64,000 nt of DNA. Origin: Bifidobacterium pongonis (GTDB taxonomy: Bacteria; Actinomycetota; Actinomycetes; Actinomycetales; Bifidobacteriaceae). Positions 8,837-18,528 of this stretch are shown here, one piece after another; the first letter of the stretch is position 1; every line of letters begins with the position of its first letter. A model generated the notes under the pieces. It searched no databases. It saw nothing but the letters and a program-made list of their open reading frames with translations, and was not told the DNA's origin. The stretch covers positions 45,898-109,897 of the forward strand of contig NZ_JAHBBE010000003.1 of the NCBI RefSeq assembly GCF_019331805.1, read 5' to 3'. A program made the translations under genes and the position numbers.

Positions 8837-11143
8837 ATGTCCGCACTCACGTCCGTGTCCGGGTTCCCGCGCATCGGTCAGAACCGAGAACTCAAGAAGA
8901 TCATCGAAGCGTATTGGAAGGGCAATGCCAGCCTGGACGAAGTGCGCACCACCGCCAAGGAGCTGCGTGCCAAGCACTGGAAGCTTGAGCAGGCAGCCGG
9001 CATCGACCTGATCCCGAGCAACGATTTCAGCTACTACGATCAGATGCTCGACACCGCCATCCTGCTGAACGTGATTCCGCAGCGTTACCAGCGTCTCGCT
9101 TTCGAGAACCCGGAGGAGACCCTGTTCGCGATGGGCCGTGGCTACCAGGGCGACAAGGGCGACGTGACCGCACTGCCGATGAAGAAGTGGTTCACCACCA
9201 ACTACCACTACCTGGTTCCCGAAATCGATGAGGCCACCGAGATCAAGCTCAACAGCACCAAGCCGTTCGACGAGTTCAACGAGGCCAAGGAGCTGGGCAT
9301 CGTCACCAAGCCGGTGCTCATCGGCCCGTACACCTTCCTCAAGCTCGCCCGCAACCCGCAGGCCGAGGAGCTCGAATACGACCAGGGCCTGATCGACGCC
9401 GTCGCCGCCGTGTACGCCGAAGTCATCACGAAGTTCGCAGGCCTGGGCGCCGAGTGGATCCAGATCGACGAGCCGTACCTGGTGCTCGACAAGGAGGATG
9501 GCGACCTCTCCCTGTTCAAGTCCCTGTACTTCAGGATCCTGCCGGCACGTAAGGGCGCCGTCAAGGTGCTGCTCAACACCTACTTCGGCCACATCGCCGA
9601 CGCCTACGAGACCGTCAACCTGCTCGGCTTCGACGGCATCGGCCTTGACCTCAACGAAGGCCGTGAGGAGAACCTCGCCGCCGTCGAACAGTACGGCGTC
9701 GCCGAAAACACCACCATCTTCGCCGGCGTGATCAACGGCCGCAACATCTGGCGCAACAACTACGCGGTCAGCCTCGGCCTGGTAGACGCCCTGAAGAAGG
9801 TCACCGCCAACGTCGCAGTCTCCACCGCCAGCTCCCTGCTGCACGTGCCGTTCAGCACCGAAGGCGAAACCGGCCTGTCCGACGAGGTACGCAAGCACTT
9901 CGCGTTCGCCGTCGAGAAGCTCGGCGAACTGCATGAGGTCGCTGTCCTGGCCGATTCCGACGAGGATGCCAAGAAGGCTTCCGCAGAGCTCAAGGCCAAT
10001 CAGGCGCTGTTCGACGGCACCCGCGTCGCCTCCGACCCGGCCGTCGCCGCCCGTCTGGCCGCGCTGACCGACGCCGATTTCGTGCGTCAGCCCGCCCGCG
10101 CCGAGCGCCAGAAGGAACAGCGCGAGGCTCTTGGCCTGCCGCTGCTGCCGACCACCACCATCGGTTCCTTCCCGCAGACCAGGGAGATCCGCGCCGAGCG
10201 CGCCAAGCTGCGCAAGGGCGAGATCGACAAGGCTGAGTACGACGAGTTCATGAAGACCGAGATCGACGCCTGCATCAAGCATCAGGAGGAGATCGGCCTC
10301 GACGTGCTGGTCCATGGCGAATTCGAACGCAACGACATGGTCGAATACTTCGGCCAGAACCTCAACGGCTTCCTGTTCACCAAGAACGCGTGGGTCCAGT
10401 CCTACGGCACCCGTTGCGTGAAGCCTCCGATCGTCTGGGGCGACGTGTCCCGCGCCAACCCGATCACCGTTGAGTGGAGCTCCTACGCGCAGTCCCGCAC
10501 CGACCATGTGATGAAGGGCATGCTCACCGGCCCGGTGACCATCCTCAACTGGTCCTGGCCGCGTGAGGACATCACCCACGAGCAGCAGACCCAGCAGCTC
10601 GCCCTCGCCATCCGCGACGAGGTGCTCGACCTGGAAGCCGCCGGCATCAAGGTCATCCAGATCGATGAGGCCGCACTGCGCGAGAAGCTGCCGCTGAGGA
10701 AGACCGACTGGCACAAGAAGTACCTCGATTGGGCCATCCCGGCATTCCGTCTGGTGCACTCCGCCGTCAAGCCGACCACCCAGATCCACACCCACATGTG
10801 CTACTCGGAGTTCAACGACATCATCAAGGACATCGACGCCATGGACGCGGACGTGATCTCCTTCGAGGCTTCCCGTGGCGATCTGGTGGTGCTCGACGCC
10901 ATCCACGACGCCAAGTTCGAAACCGAGGCCGGCCCGGGCGTCTACGACATCCACTCGCCGCGCATCCCCTCCGAGCAGGAGATCGAGGACCGTATCTACG
11001 AGATCCTCAAGAAGATGGATGTGGAGAAGGTCTGGATCAACCCGGACTGCGGTCTGAAGACCCGTGGCAACGCCGAAACCTGGCCGAGCCTGGAGAACCT
11101 GGTCGCCGCCGCCAAGGCCGTGCGCGCCAAGATCGCCAAGTAA
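8837..11143 (+). CDS. metE: Cobalamin-independent methionine synthase
   Basis: A 768-residue MetE, the usual length, transferring a methyl group from 5-methyltetrahydropteroyl-glutamate to homocysteine. The N-terminal half carries the duplicated, zinc-less barrel ([13 protein letters not shown]) and the C-terminal half the catalytic barrel. The zinc ligands are visible: His and Cys in HTHMCYSEF, Glu in VISFEASR and Cys in NPDCGLKTR. The ATG follows GGGAGGA at good distance; an earlier in-frame start at 8789 lacks a ribosome site. metF follows 200 bp later, so the two probably form one methionine unit. Confidence 0.97.
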   Translation: MSALTSVSGFPRIGQNRELKKIIEAYWKGNASLDEVRTTAKELRAKHWKLEQAAGIDLIPSNDFSYYDQMLDTAILLNVIPQRYQRLAFENPEETLFAMGRGYQGDKGDVTALPMKKWFTTNYHYLVPEIDEATEIKLNSTKPFDEFNEAKELGIVTKPVLIGPYTFLKLARNPQAEELEYDQGLIDAVAAVYAEVITKFAGLGAEWIQIDEPYLVLDKEDGDLSLFKSLYFRILPARKGAVKVLLNTYFGHIADAYETVNLLGFDGIGLDLNEGREENLAAVEQYGVAENTTIFAGVINGRNIWRNNYAVSLGLVDALKKVTANVAVSTASSLLHVPFSTEGETGLSDEVRKHFAFAVEKLGELHEVAVLADSDEDAKKASAELKANQALFDGTRVASDPAVAARLAALTDADFVRQPARAERQKEQREALGLPLLPTTTIGSFPQTREIRAERAKLRKGEIDKAEYDEFMKTEIDACIKHQEEIGLDVLVHGEFERNDMVEYFGQNLNGFLFTKNAWVQSYGTRCVKPPIVWGDVSRANPITVEWSSYAQSRTDHVMKGMLTGPVTILNWSWPREDITHEQQTQQLALAIRDEVLDLEAAGIKVIQIDEAALREKLPLRKTDWHKKYLDWAIPAFRLVHSAVKPTTQIHTHMCYSEFNDIIKDIDAMDADVISFEASRGDLVVLDAIHDAKFETEAGPGVYDIHSPRIPSEQEIEDRIYEILKKMDVEKVWINPDCGLKTRGNAETWPSLENLVAAAKAVRAKIAK

Positions 11144-11181
11144 CCGAACGGTGCCTACCGGCACCCGCATACCGCATATCA

Positions 11182-11230
11182 GGTGAGGGCCGTTCCCATC
11201 CGTTCCGCTCGGTGGGAGGCGGCCCTCGCC
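11182..11230 (+). terminator. Hairpin between metE and metF
   Basis: GGTGAGGGCCG pairs with CGGCCCTCGCC, with a second inner stem TCCCA/TGGGA. There is no T tract, so it may be an attenuating or mRNA-stabilising hairpin rather than a full terminator. Confidence 0.45.
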
Positions 11231-11345
11231 ATACGCGCACGCCGACGGCAGAACCGCGCGTGCGTGCGGCGCATACGGCATACGAACATGCGCCGCGACC
11301 ATCAGGGGCCATACCGGCCCGATCACGAGGTGAACAGGAGAAGAA

Positions 11346-12191
11346 ATGACCTCGCCGCTGTTTTCCCTGGAAGTGTTCCCGCCGCGCAGAAACGCGCCGG
11401 TCGGCACCATCTACGACACCCTCGACGGATTGCAGGGACTCGCCCCGGCGTTCATCTCCGTCACCTACGGCACCGGCAAGTCCAAGGACCGCACCGCCAC
11501 GGCCCGCATCGCGAACACGATCCGCGGCGAGTACGGCATTCCCGCGGTGGCCCATCTGACCGCCCAGTACTTGGACAAGGAAGCCGCCGACGTGGCGCTT
11601 GACCTGTTCGAAGTGGCCAAGGTGGAGGGCATCCTCGCCCTGCGCGGCGATCGCGTGGAGGGTGAAACCCCCGCCGGCGTGTTCGAATACGCCAGCGACC
11701 TGGTCACCTACATCCGCGAAACCAGGCCGCAGCTCAAGGTGTACGGCGCCTGCTACCCGGAGAAGCACCCGCAGGCCAAAACCCTGGACGAGGACATCGA
11801 CAACCTCAAGCGCAAGGTCGACGCGGGCGTCACGCACCTGATCTCCCAGCTGTTCTACGACAACGCCGACTTCTACCGGTTCCTCGACAAGGCTCGCGCC
11901 GCCGGCATCGACGTGCCCATCGAGGCGGGCATCATGCCCATCACCAACGCCAAGTCCGTGCGCCGTATGAGTTCCATCTGCGAAGCCCGCGTGCCCGAAC
12001 CGGTGGAGGCGATGCTGCAGCGTTGGGGTGAGAACCCCACGGCGCTGCGTGAGGCCGGCATCGCGTACGCCTCGCAGCAGGTCGCCGATCTGGTGGCCCA
12101 CGGCGTGGACGGCGTGCACCTGTACACGATGAACCATCCGGGCGTCACCCGCCGCATCTGGAACAACGTTTCCGGACTGTTCGCGGACTGA
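11346..12191 (+). CDS. metF: 5,10-methylenetetrahydrofolate reductase
   Basis: A 281-residue FAD-dependent TIM-barrel enzyme that makes 5-methyltetrahydrofolate, the methyl donor used by MetE just upstream. The N-terminal SLEVFPPRR matches the MetF EFFPP signature, followed by FISVTYG, then LALRGDR and QLFYDN, which are the usual folate and FAD contact segments. Length is close to the family norm (about 290). GAACAGGAGAAG precedes the ATG. A large hairpin follows the stop. Confidence 0.95.
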   Translation: MTSPLFSLEVFPPRRNAPVGTIYDTLDGLQGLAPAFISVTYGTGKSKDRTATARIANTIRGEYGIPAVAHLTAQYLDKEAADVALDLFEVAKVEGILALRGDRVEGETPAGVFEYASDLVTYIRETRPQLKVYGACYPEKHPQAKTLDEDIDNLKRKVDAGVTHLISQLFYDNADFYRFLDKARAAGIDVPIEAGIMPITNAKSVRRMSSICEARVPEPVEAMLQRWGENPTALREAGIAYASQQVADLVAHGVDGVHLYTMNHPGVTRRIWNNVSGLFAD

Positions 12192-12204
12192 TCGCACGTC
12201 GATC

Positions 12205-12251
12205 GCGGCCGTTTGCGGGGCCGACCGCGCGTCGGTTCCGCAAACGGCCGC
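12205..12251 (+). terminator. Hairpin terminator after metF
   Basis: GCGGCCGTTTGCGG pairs perfectly with CCGCAAACGGCCGC (14 bp), and flanking bases extend the stem with mismatches. There is no clear T run. Confidence 0.7.
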
Positions 12252-12298
12252 AATCGTGCCGAGCCGGACATGCCGGAGCATCGGTTCGGCACGCGGAG

Positions 12299-12304
12299 TA
12301 GATT
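12299..12304 (+). promoter_or_regulatory. -10 hexamer of a probable leaderless glnE promoter (TAGATT)
   Basis: TAGATT ends seven bases before the glnE ATG and no Shine-Dalgarno sequence is present, suggesting that transcription starts at or next to the initiation codon. Confidence 0.4.
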
Positions 12305-12310
12305 GGTGGC

Positions 12311-15300
12311 ATGACTGTGAACGAGCGCTTCCAACCTTCCGCCATGGATCTGATCCGCGCGGGTCTGCAGAATCTCGACACCGCGCGCGACCTGTTCGAC
12401 AAACTCCGATCGAACGGCATCGACGACGAACGGCTGAGCGTGGTGCTCGCCTCGCTATCGAAGGCATGCGATCCGGATATCGCGCTCACCAACCTCGTCG
12501 CCATCGTCAACGTCGCGACCAGCCGTGGTGACGACATCGACGGCATCATGCCCGACCGGCAATCCTTCGAACGGCTTGTCACCGTGCTTGGCGTCTCCGA
12601 CGCGATGGGCAAGCTCATGCGCTTCCATCCCGATCTCGTCCAAGCGGCGTCGACCGACGCGGACAACACCTACCTGTACAACCATGCGCAGCGTCGCGCG
12701 GCCATGCTCACGGCGATCGGTGCCGATCCCGACGAACTGGACGCGCCCGTATCCACCATGGAACTCGCCGATTCGGCCACGGCCCTGCGCGGCACCTACT
12801 ACCGGCATCTTGCGGCGATCATGGCGCAGGACGCCACCGCCACCGACCCCTGCATCATCCAGCCCACCATCAGCCGCGAACTGTCCGACTTGGCGGACAG
12901 CGCGTTGGAGGGTGCTCTGGCCATCGCCCGCCATGAGGTCGAAGGCAGCGAACATGTGCGCTTCGCCATCATCGGCATGGGCAAGCTCGGCGCGCAGGAA
13001 CTCAACTATGTTTCCGACGTCGACCTCATCTACACGGTGGAGCCCGCCGACGACACGATCGACAGCCAGGAACTGTTCCGCATCGGCACCAAAATGGGCA
13101 CCACCCTGCAACGTGTATGCCAATCCGTGATCATGGGCGTCGCCGCACCAGCCCTATGGCAGATCGACGGGGGATTGCGTCCGGAAGGCAAGGACGGACC
13201 GCTGGTGCGCACCGTCGAATCGCATAAGGGCTACTACGAGCAGTGGGCGGAGAACTGGGAGTTCCAGGCGCTGCTCAAAGCCAGGCCCGTGGCCGGTGAT
13301 CGCGCCCTCGGCAAGGAATACTTGGATATGACCAGACCGTTCGTATGGTCGGCGTCCAAGCGCGACAATTTCGTCTACGACTGCCAGCAAATGCGCAAGC
13401 GCGTCGAGAACCTCATCGCCGCGCCGCTCAAGGACAGGGAGATCAAACTCGGCAGGGGAGGCCTGCGCGACGTGGAATTCACCGTGCAGATGCTGCAGCT
13501 CGTGCACGGCCGGTCCGATGAAAGCCTGCGCACGCGTTCCACCCTCGAATCGTTGCGCCGGCTGTCCGACGGCGGTTACGTCTCGCGCAAGCAGGCGGCG
13601 AAGCTCGCGGCGGATTACCGTTTCGAACGCGTGCTGGAACACCGGCAGCAGATGTGGGCGTTGAAGCGCACGCACCTGTTCCCGGATCTCGGTTCCGCGA
13701 ATCTCGGCGGGCTTGAACGCAAACGCGACATCAACGTGGATGAGCTCAGCCGCAACCAGGAGCTGCGCCGCGTGGCGCGAGCCTTCCGCCTGCACCCCGA
13801 GGAGTTGGTGGAACGCTACGATGAGACCCGCCGCGAAGTGCGCCATCTGCATCTCGACATCTACTACCGCCCGATGCTGCCCATCAGCGCCCAACTCGAC
13901 GAGGATCAGGTGCAGCTGACCACCCAGGCCGCCGAGGAGCGTTTCTCCTCCATCGGCTTCGGCGACCCGCAGTCCGCCATGCGTCATGTGGCGGCGCTCA
14001 CCGCGGGCATCAGCAGGGCGGCGAAGATCAACCGCATCATCCTGCCGGCCGTGCTCGAATGGCTGGGCGAAGGCCAGAACCCCGACATGGGTCTGCTGAA
14101 CTGGCGCAAACTGGAGGAGCATTTCGGTTCGGACAGCGATTATCTCGGCTTTCTGCGCGATTCCACGTCGGCGGCGCAGCGACTGTGCCATGTGCTGTCG
14201 AATTCGCGGTTCCTGGGCGATGCGCTCAACAAGTCGGTCGAATCCGTCACCTGGATGGGTGAGGATGAGGAGTTGGAATGCCGCACGCGGGCGAGCCTCG
14301 ACGTGCAATGCAGTTCCTCGCTCGAACGCAACGCTTGGGATATCAACGATTTCGCCACGTCCATGCGTGCCATGCGCCGCCATGAGATCGAGCGCATCGG
14401 CTTGGGGTGGATGAGCGGCGTCATCGGCGACGAGGTCAGCCTGCATGGCATGACCGACGTGTACGACGCGATCATCGACGCCGCGCTGCGCTGGTCCATC
14501 CGCCATCAGATGTCGGATTCCGGTCTCGACGAGGCGCCGGCCGTGATGAGCGTGATCGGCATGGGCCGGTACGGCGGCGGCGAAGTGAACTTCAGTTCGG
14601 ACGCGGACGTGATCATCATCTACCGTCCGGCCGATAGCGTGGACGATGACGCGGCGTTCGCGTTCGCACGCAAGGTGCAGGAGAGTCTGCGCGCCATCCT
14701 GCAGGGGCCGACCACCATCGAACCGAAGATCGAACTGGATATGGACCTGCGCCCCGAAGGCAAGAACGGCCCGCTGGTGCGCTCCTACGCATCCTGCGAG
14801 GAGTACTACCGGTCCTGGGCCAGCACGTGGGAGTATCAGGCGCTGCTCAGGGCGCGGTATGCGGCGGGCGATGAGCGTCTCGCCGAGGATTTCCTGCGCA
14901 ATATCGCCGATCCGTTGCGTTACCCGAGCGCCGATCTCACCGAAACGCAGATCGGCGAGATCCGCAAGCTCAAGGCCCGTATGGAAGCCGAGCGTCTGCC
15001 GCGCGGCGTGCGCAGGGAACGCCATCTCAAACTCGGCAAGGGCGGATTGTCCGACATCGAATGGACCGTGCAGCTCATGCAGCTGAAGCATGCCGGCGCC
15101 CATGAAAGCCTGCGCGTCAACTCCACGCTGCCCGCCTTGGATGAGCTTGAACGGCTCGGCATCGTGGGGTCGGCCGACGCCGCCGTGCTGCGTAAGGCGT
15201 GGCGCATGTGCACCGCGGCCCGCAACGGCAACTATCTGTGGTCCGGGCGCGTGAGCCAGGCGGATATCCTGCCCGACGACATCTATTCTCTGGGCGGCAT

Positions 15301-15415
15301 CGCCGTGTATCTCGGCTATGACGCGAACCGCGGCCAGCATTTCGAGAACGATCTGCTCGCCATGATGCGTAAAAGCCGTGATGTGACGGAACGCCTGTTC
15401 TACGGGCGCGAATAG
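12311..15415 (+). CDS. glnE: Bifunctional glutamine synthetase adenylyltransferase/deadenylylase
   Basis: A 1034-residue GlnE that attaches AMP to, and removes it from, glutamine synthetase to tune nitrogen assimilation. Both nucleotidyltransferase domains are present: the N-terminal one has GMGKLGAQELNYVSDVDLIY and the C-terminal one GMGRYGGGEVNFSSDADVII, each with the SDxD metal motif. Each is followed by a helical GlnD_UR-type segment with KLGRGGLRDVEFTVQ or KLGKGGLSDIEWTVQ. Length matches actinobacterial GlnE. It stands alone between hairpins, with a likely leaderless start. Confidence 0.96.
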   Translation: MTVNERFQPSAMDLIRAGLQNLDTARDLFDKLRSNGIDDERLSVVLASLSKACDPDIALTNLVAIVNVATSRGDDIDGIMPDRQSFERLVTVLGVSDAMGKLMRFHPDLVQAASTDADNTYLYNHAQRRAAMLTAIGADPDELDAPVSTMELADSATALRGTYYRHLAAIMAQDATATDPCIIQPTISRELSDLADSALEGALAIARHEVEGSEHVRFAIIGMGKLGAQELNYVSDVDLIYTVEPADDTIDSQELFRIGTKMGTTLQRVCQSVIMGVAAPALWQIDGGLRPEGKDGPLVRTVESHKGYYEQWAENWEFQALLKARPVAGDRALGKEYLDMTRPFVWSASKRDNFVYDCQQMRKRVENLIAAPLKDREIKLGRGGLRDVEFTVQMLQLVHGRSDESLRTRSTLESLRRLSDGGYVSRKQAAKLAADYRFERVLEHRQQMWALKRTHLFPDLGSANLGGLERKRDINVDELSRNQELRRVARAFRLHPEELVERYDETRREVRHLHLDIYYRPMLPISAQLDEDQVQLTTQAAEERFSSIGFGDPQSAMRHVAALTAGISRAAKINRIILPAVLEWLGEGQNPDMGLLNWRKLEEHFGSDSDYLGFLRDSTSAAQRLCHVLSNSRFLGDALNKSVESVTWMGEDEELECRTRASLDVQCSSSLERNAWDINDFATSMRAMRRHEIERIGLGWMSGVIGDEVSLHGMTDVYDAIIDAALRWSIRHQMSDSGLDEAPAVMSVIGMGRYGGGEVNFSSDADVIIIYRPADSVDDDAAFAFARKVQESLRAILQGPTTIEPKIELDMDLRPEGKNGPLVRSYASCEEYYRSWASTWEYQALLRARYAAGDERLAEDFLRNIADPLRYPSADLTETQIGEIRKLKARMEAERLPRGVRRERHLKLGKGGLSDIEWTVQLMQLKHAGAHESLRVNSTLPALDELERLGIVGSADAAVLRKAWRMCTAARNGNYLWSGRVSQADILPDDIYSLGGIAVYLGYDANRGQHFENDLLAMMRKSRDVTERLFYGRE

Positions 15416-15567
15416 GAGCGCGAACAGGAGCCGCGCAAGGAAGCGAGAAGCGCGTCTTCGGGATGACGACGCACGGGCGGCCGTGCCCGGAGACGCGCGC
15501 TGCGGATCGGCAGGGGAGAGGATGCGAGGCGAACACGCGGGAGCCGCCGTGGGTCAGTGGCTCGCCC

Positions 15568-15600
15568 TATAGTTGGCTAGGTCACTTCGAGTGGCCACCT
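15568..15600 (+). promoter_or_regulatory. pyrB promoter -10 and leader hairpin
   Basis: TATAGT at 15568-15573 is a plausible -10. A hairpin follows at 15579-15600: AGGTCACT pairs with AGTG and ACCT across a 3-base bulge, loop TCG. It lies in the 5' leader of the pyrimidine operon, where attenuation or start-site control is common in other bacteria. No PyrR-type anti-antiterminator could be recognised. Confidence 0.4.
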
Positions 15601-15630
15601 TCAACCACAAGTTGCATGAAAGGTGAGCCG

Positions 15631-16629
15631 TTGTCTTCAGAACTCGAACCGGCGATCGAAACGCCGATGGTCGGTAAAAGCGTTATCACTCTCGATGATC
15701 TTTCCATCGGGCAGATCCGAGAGCTTCTTCATAAAGCGCAATACATTGATTCTCATCGTAAGGAAGTGGCGCACACCTGCGAAGGCAGGGTGCTCGCCAC
15801 TTTGTTTTATGAGCCGAGCACACGCACCCGCCTGAGCTTCGAAACCGCCATGCTGCGCCTGGGCGGCAAGGTCATCGGCTTCGCGGGAGCCCAGCTGGCG
15901 TCCGTGACCAAGGGCGAAACCATCGCCGACACCCTGAAGACCGTCTCCAACTATGTGGACGTCGTCGCCATCCGCCACCCGAAGGAAGGCGCCGCGCTGG
16001 TCGCATCCCGCGCCGCCTCCGTGCCGGTCATCAACGCCGGTGACGGCGGCCACATGCACCCCACGCAGACCTTGGCCGATCTCGCCACCCTGCAGTCCCG
16101 CTTCGGCCGCGTCACCAACCTCACCGTCGGCCTGTGCGGCGATCTGACCTTCGGCCGCACCGTGCACTCCCTGATCGAAACGCTGTGCCGCTTCGGCAAC
16201 GTGAACTTCGTGCTCATCAGCCCCGACGAGCTCAAGACCCCGCGCTACGTGCTCGACCGCATCGACGCGACGCCGTCCTGCTCCTACACGGAGGTCAAGG
16301 ATCTCGTCTCCGTCATCGGCGACCTTGACGTGCTGTACATGACCCGCGTGCAGAAGGAACGTTTCTTCAACGAGGACGATTACCTGCGTCTGCGCGACAC
16401 CTACATTCTCGACGAAGCCAAGATGGCGAAGGCCAAGCCCGACATGGCCGTGCTGCACCCGCTGCCGCGCGTCAACGAGATCGCGGTCGAAGTGGACGAC
16501 GATCCGCGCGCCGCATACTTCGAGCAGGTCAAGAACGGCATGCTCATGCGCATGGCGCTGGAAAGCTCGGTGGTCGGCGACGAACTGCCCGGATACGAAC
16601 CGTTGGAAGCCAAGGAGGTACAGGCCTGA
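15631..16629 (+). CDS. pyrB: Aspartate carbamoyltransferase, catalytic subunit
   Basis: Catalyses carbamoyl phosphate plus aspartate to carbamoyl aspartate, the first committed pyrimidine step. PSTRTRLSFE is the carbamoyl-phosphate loop, GDGGHMHPTQTLAD the following signature, and HPLPRVNE the aspartate-side loop. The start is uncertain: a TTG at 15631 has an AGGTGA ribosome site at ideal distance and gives 332 residues; ATG at 15667, where family similarity begins (MVGKSVITL), gives 320, and ATG at 15616 gives 337. It is followed by pyrI with a one-base overlap, so the enzyme is the regulated class B form. Confidence 0.94.
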   Translation: MSSELEPAIETPMVGKSVITLDDLSIGQIRELLHKAQYIDSHRKEVAHTCEGRVLATLFYEPSTRTRLSFETAMLRLGGKVIGFAGAQLASVTKGETIADTLKTVSNYVDVVAIRHPKEGAALVASRAASVPVINAGDGGHMHPTQTLADLATLQSRFGRVTNLTVGLCGDLTFGRTVHSLIETLCRFGNVNFVLISPDELKTPRYVLDRIDATPSCSYTEVKDLVSVIGDLDVLYMTRVQKERFFNEDDYLRLRDTYILDEAKMAKAKPDMAVLHPLPRVNEIAVEVDDDPRAAYFEQVKNGMLMRMALESSVVGDELPGYEPLEAKEVQA

Positions 16630-17048
16630 TGGAAGTCACCAGCATCCAGAACGGCATCATCATCGATCATGTGCCGGCGGGCACCGCACTCAAGGTGCTC
16701 GACTATCTGAAGATCGACCCGTCGAAGACCAAGCTCGCGCTGATCATGAACACCGACAGCCATCTGTACGGCACGAAGGACATCATCAAGATCGAGGACG
16801 AAACCGAATCCATCGACCTTGACGTGCTGGGCCTGGTGGCCCGTACCGCCACCGTCGGCATCGTGCGCGGCGGCAGGATCGTCGAGAAGAAGAAGCCGAC
16901 GCTGCCCGAGCATGTGGTGAACATCATCAAGTGCGTGAACCCGCGTTGCGTGACCACCACCGAACCCGCCGTGCAGATGTTCCACCTGGTGCACTCCGAC
17001 CGCCAGGAGTACCGCTGCGATTACTGCGACGAGGAAGCGAAGTTCTGA
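16629..17048 (+). CDS. pyrI: Aspartate carbamoyltransferase regulatory subunit
   Basis: A 139-residue PyrI that binds CTP/ATP and bridges PyrB trimers. The N-terminal allosteric domain has IDHVPAGTALKVL and the C-terminal zinc domain has four cysteines: KC-x4-C near residue 100 and C-x2-C in RCDYCDE at the end. Its ATG overlaps the pyrB stop (TGATG), so translation is coupled. Its presence implies nucleotide feedback control of PyrB. Confidence 0.96.
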   Translation: MEVTSIQNGIIIDHVPAGTALKVLDYLKIDPSKTKLALIMNTDSHLYGTKDIIKIEDETESIDLDVLGLVARTATVGIVRGGRIVEKKKPTLPEHVVNIIKCVNPRCVTTTEPAVQMFHLVHSDRQEYRCDYCDEEAKF

Positions 17049-17052
17049 CAGC

Positions 17053-18495
17053 ATGGCCATCACCCTCCACGACATCACGGTCTGGGACACCGGCGAAACC
17101 ATCGACCTCATCGTCGACGATTCCGCCGATGCGCTGACCGAACAGCCCCTCGCCGAGAGCATCGATGCCTCCGGGCTTACGCTTGCCCCCGGCTTCGCCG
17201 ATCCGCACGTGCATTTCCGCGATCCGGGCCAGACCTACAAGGAGTCCATGGTTTCCGGCTGCGCGGCGTCCGCGTCCGGCGGCTACACGAACGTGCTCAT
17301 CATGCCCAACACCGTGCCCGCCATGGACGGTGAGACGCTTGCCGACCCCGAAGCTCCCGGCGCGAAGGAAGTGCTGGACGCGGGCTATGACAATGTCATC
17401 GACTATCTGCAGCATTACGAGGCCGTGCACGGCGTCAAGCTGCCGGTGAACTACGATCTGTGCGTGTGCGCGTCCAAGGGGCGCGTGGGCCGTGAAGCCA
17501 CCGAAGTGGCCAAGTGGCGCAAGTACATGCCGGGTGAGGATACGGCGGGCAAGGATGCGTACCAGCTCGCGCACCCCGTCACCGCCATCAGCGACGACGG
17601 TTCGGCCACCACGCCCGAGATTCTCGACCAGGTGCTGGCCAACGCCAGGGAATCGGGCCTGTACCTCATCGAGCATTGCGAACATCACGATACGGGCGCG
17701 GTCAACGAAGGCCCCGTGTCGCGCGAACTCGGCGTGCCAGGCATCCCCGAAGACACCGAGCTCAACATCGTCGCGCGTGATATCGAGAAGGTGCGCGAAA
17801 CCGGCGTCCACGTGCATTTCCAGCATGTGAGCACCGCGATCTCCTTCGACGCGATCCGCGCCGCCAAGGCCGAAGGGCTGCCGGTCACCTGCGAAACCGC
17901 CCCGCATTACATCGCGCTGAACGATGAGGCGCTGCTCAAGTACGGCACGCTCGCCAAGATGAACCCGCCTCTGCGCAGCGAAGCCGACCGCAAGGCCACC
18001 ATCGAGGCCATCGCGGACGGTACCGTCGACCTGCTGGCCACCGATCACGCGCCGCACACCCTCGACGAGAAGCGGCTCGGCTTCCTCGAAGCGCCCAACG
18101 GCATCATCGGGCTCGAATGCGCGTACGGCGTGTGCCACAAGGTGCTGGTGGACGGCGGCTATATTTCCGACAAGCGCCTGATCGAACTGATGGCAGGCGA
18201 GCCGATGAAGCTCATGGGACGTGAGGCCACCGACATCACCGCGCTGCTCGACGCCCAGCAGGGCAAGACCGGCAAGACCGGCGAAACCGGCGAAGGCAAG
18301 CGCGTGCTGGATCTGCGTAAGGTCGGCGAGGCCGCGCGGATCGGCTTGGCGGTGCTCAATACGTCCGAACAGTGGACCGTCGACCCGGAACGTTTCCATT
18401 CCAAGGCCCGCAACACCCCGTTCGGCGGATGGCAGGTCTCCGGCCGCCCGCTCGCGACCATCATCGGCACGTCTCTGGCGTTCAGCCGACTGTAA
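17053..18495 (+). CDS. pyrC: Dihydroorotase
   Basis: A 480-residue zinc amidohydrolase that cyclises carbamoyl aspartate. DPHVHFRDPGQTYKE carries the metal-binding HxH and the substrate Arg; LIEHCEHHD, CETAPHY and ATDHAPHT carry the remaining metal and catalytic residues. It is about 50 residues longer than many class I dihydroorotases, partly from a repeat-like insertion (GKTGKTGETGEG, near residue 407) encoded by in-frame 9-bp repeats at about 18264-18300. It starts 4 bp after pyrI. Confidence 0.93.
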   Translation: MAITLHDITVWDTGETIDLIVDDSADALTEQPLAESIDASGLTLAPGFADPHVHFRDPGQTYKESMVSGCAASASGGYTNVLIMPNTVPAMDGETLADPEAPGAKEVLDAGYDNVIDYLQHYEAVHGVKLPVNYDLCVCASKGRVGREATEVAKWRKYMPGEDTAGKDAYQLAHPVTAISDDGSATTPEILDQVLANARESGLYLIEHCEHHDTGAVNEGPVSRELGVPGIPEDTELNIVARDIEKVRETGVHVHFQHVSTAISFDAIRAAKAEGLPVTCETAPHYIALNDEALLKYGTLAKMNPPLRSEADRKATIEAIADGTVDLLATDHAPHTLDEKRLGFLEAPNGIIGLECAYGVCHKVLVDGGYISDKRLIELMAGEPMKLMGREATDITALLDAQQGKTGKTGETGEGKRVLDLRKVGEAARIGLAVLNTSEQWTVDPERFHSKARNTPFGGWQVSGRPLATIIGTSLAFSRL

Positions 18496-18528
18496 CCACC
18501 ACCGAAAGCACCAGCGAAAGGAAAGAAT

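Noticed and set aside
8747..11410. Long minus-strand open frame (887 codons) opposite metE
   Set aside because: It is opposite a full, motif-complete metE. GC-rich genes often leave long open antisense frames.
13154..15340. Minus-strand open frame (728 codons) opposite glnE
   Set aside because: Antisense to a complete GlnE; composition is Arg/His-rich and has no recognisable domain.
15540..15630. Possible tRNA or riboswitch before pyrB
   Set aside because: Only a short hairpin is present; no cloverleaf or known riboswitch core could be traced.
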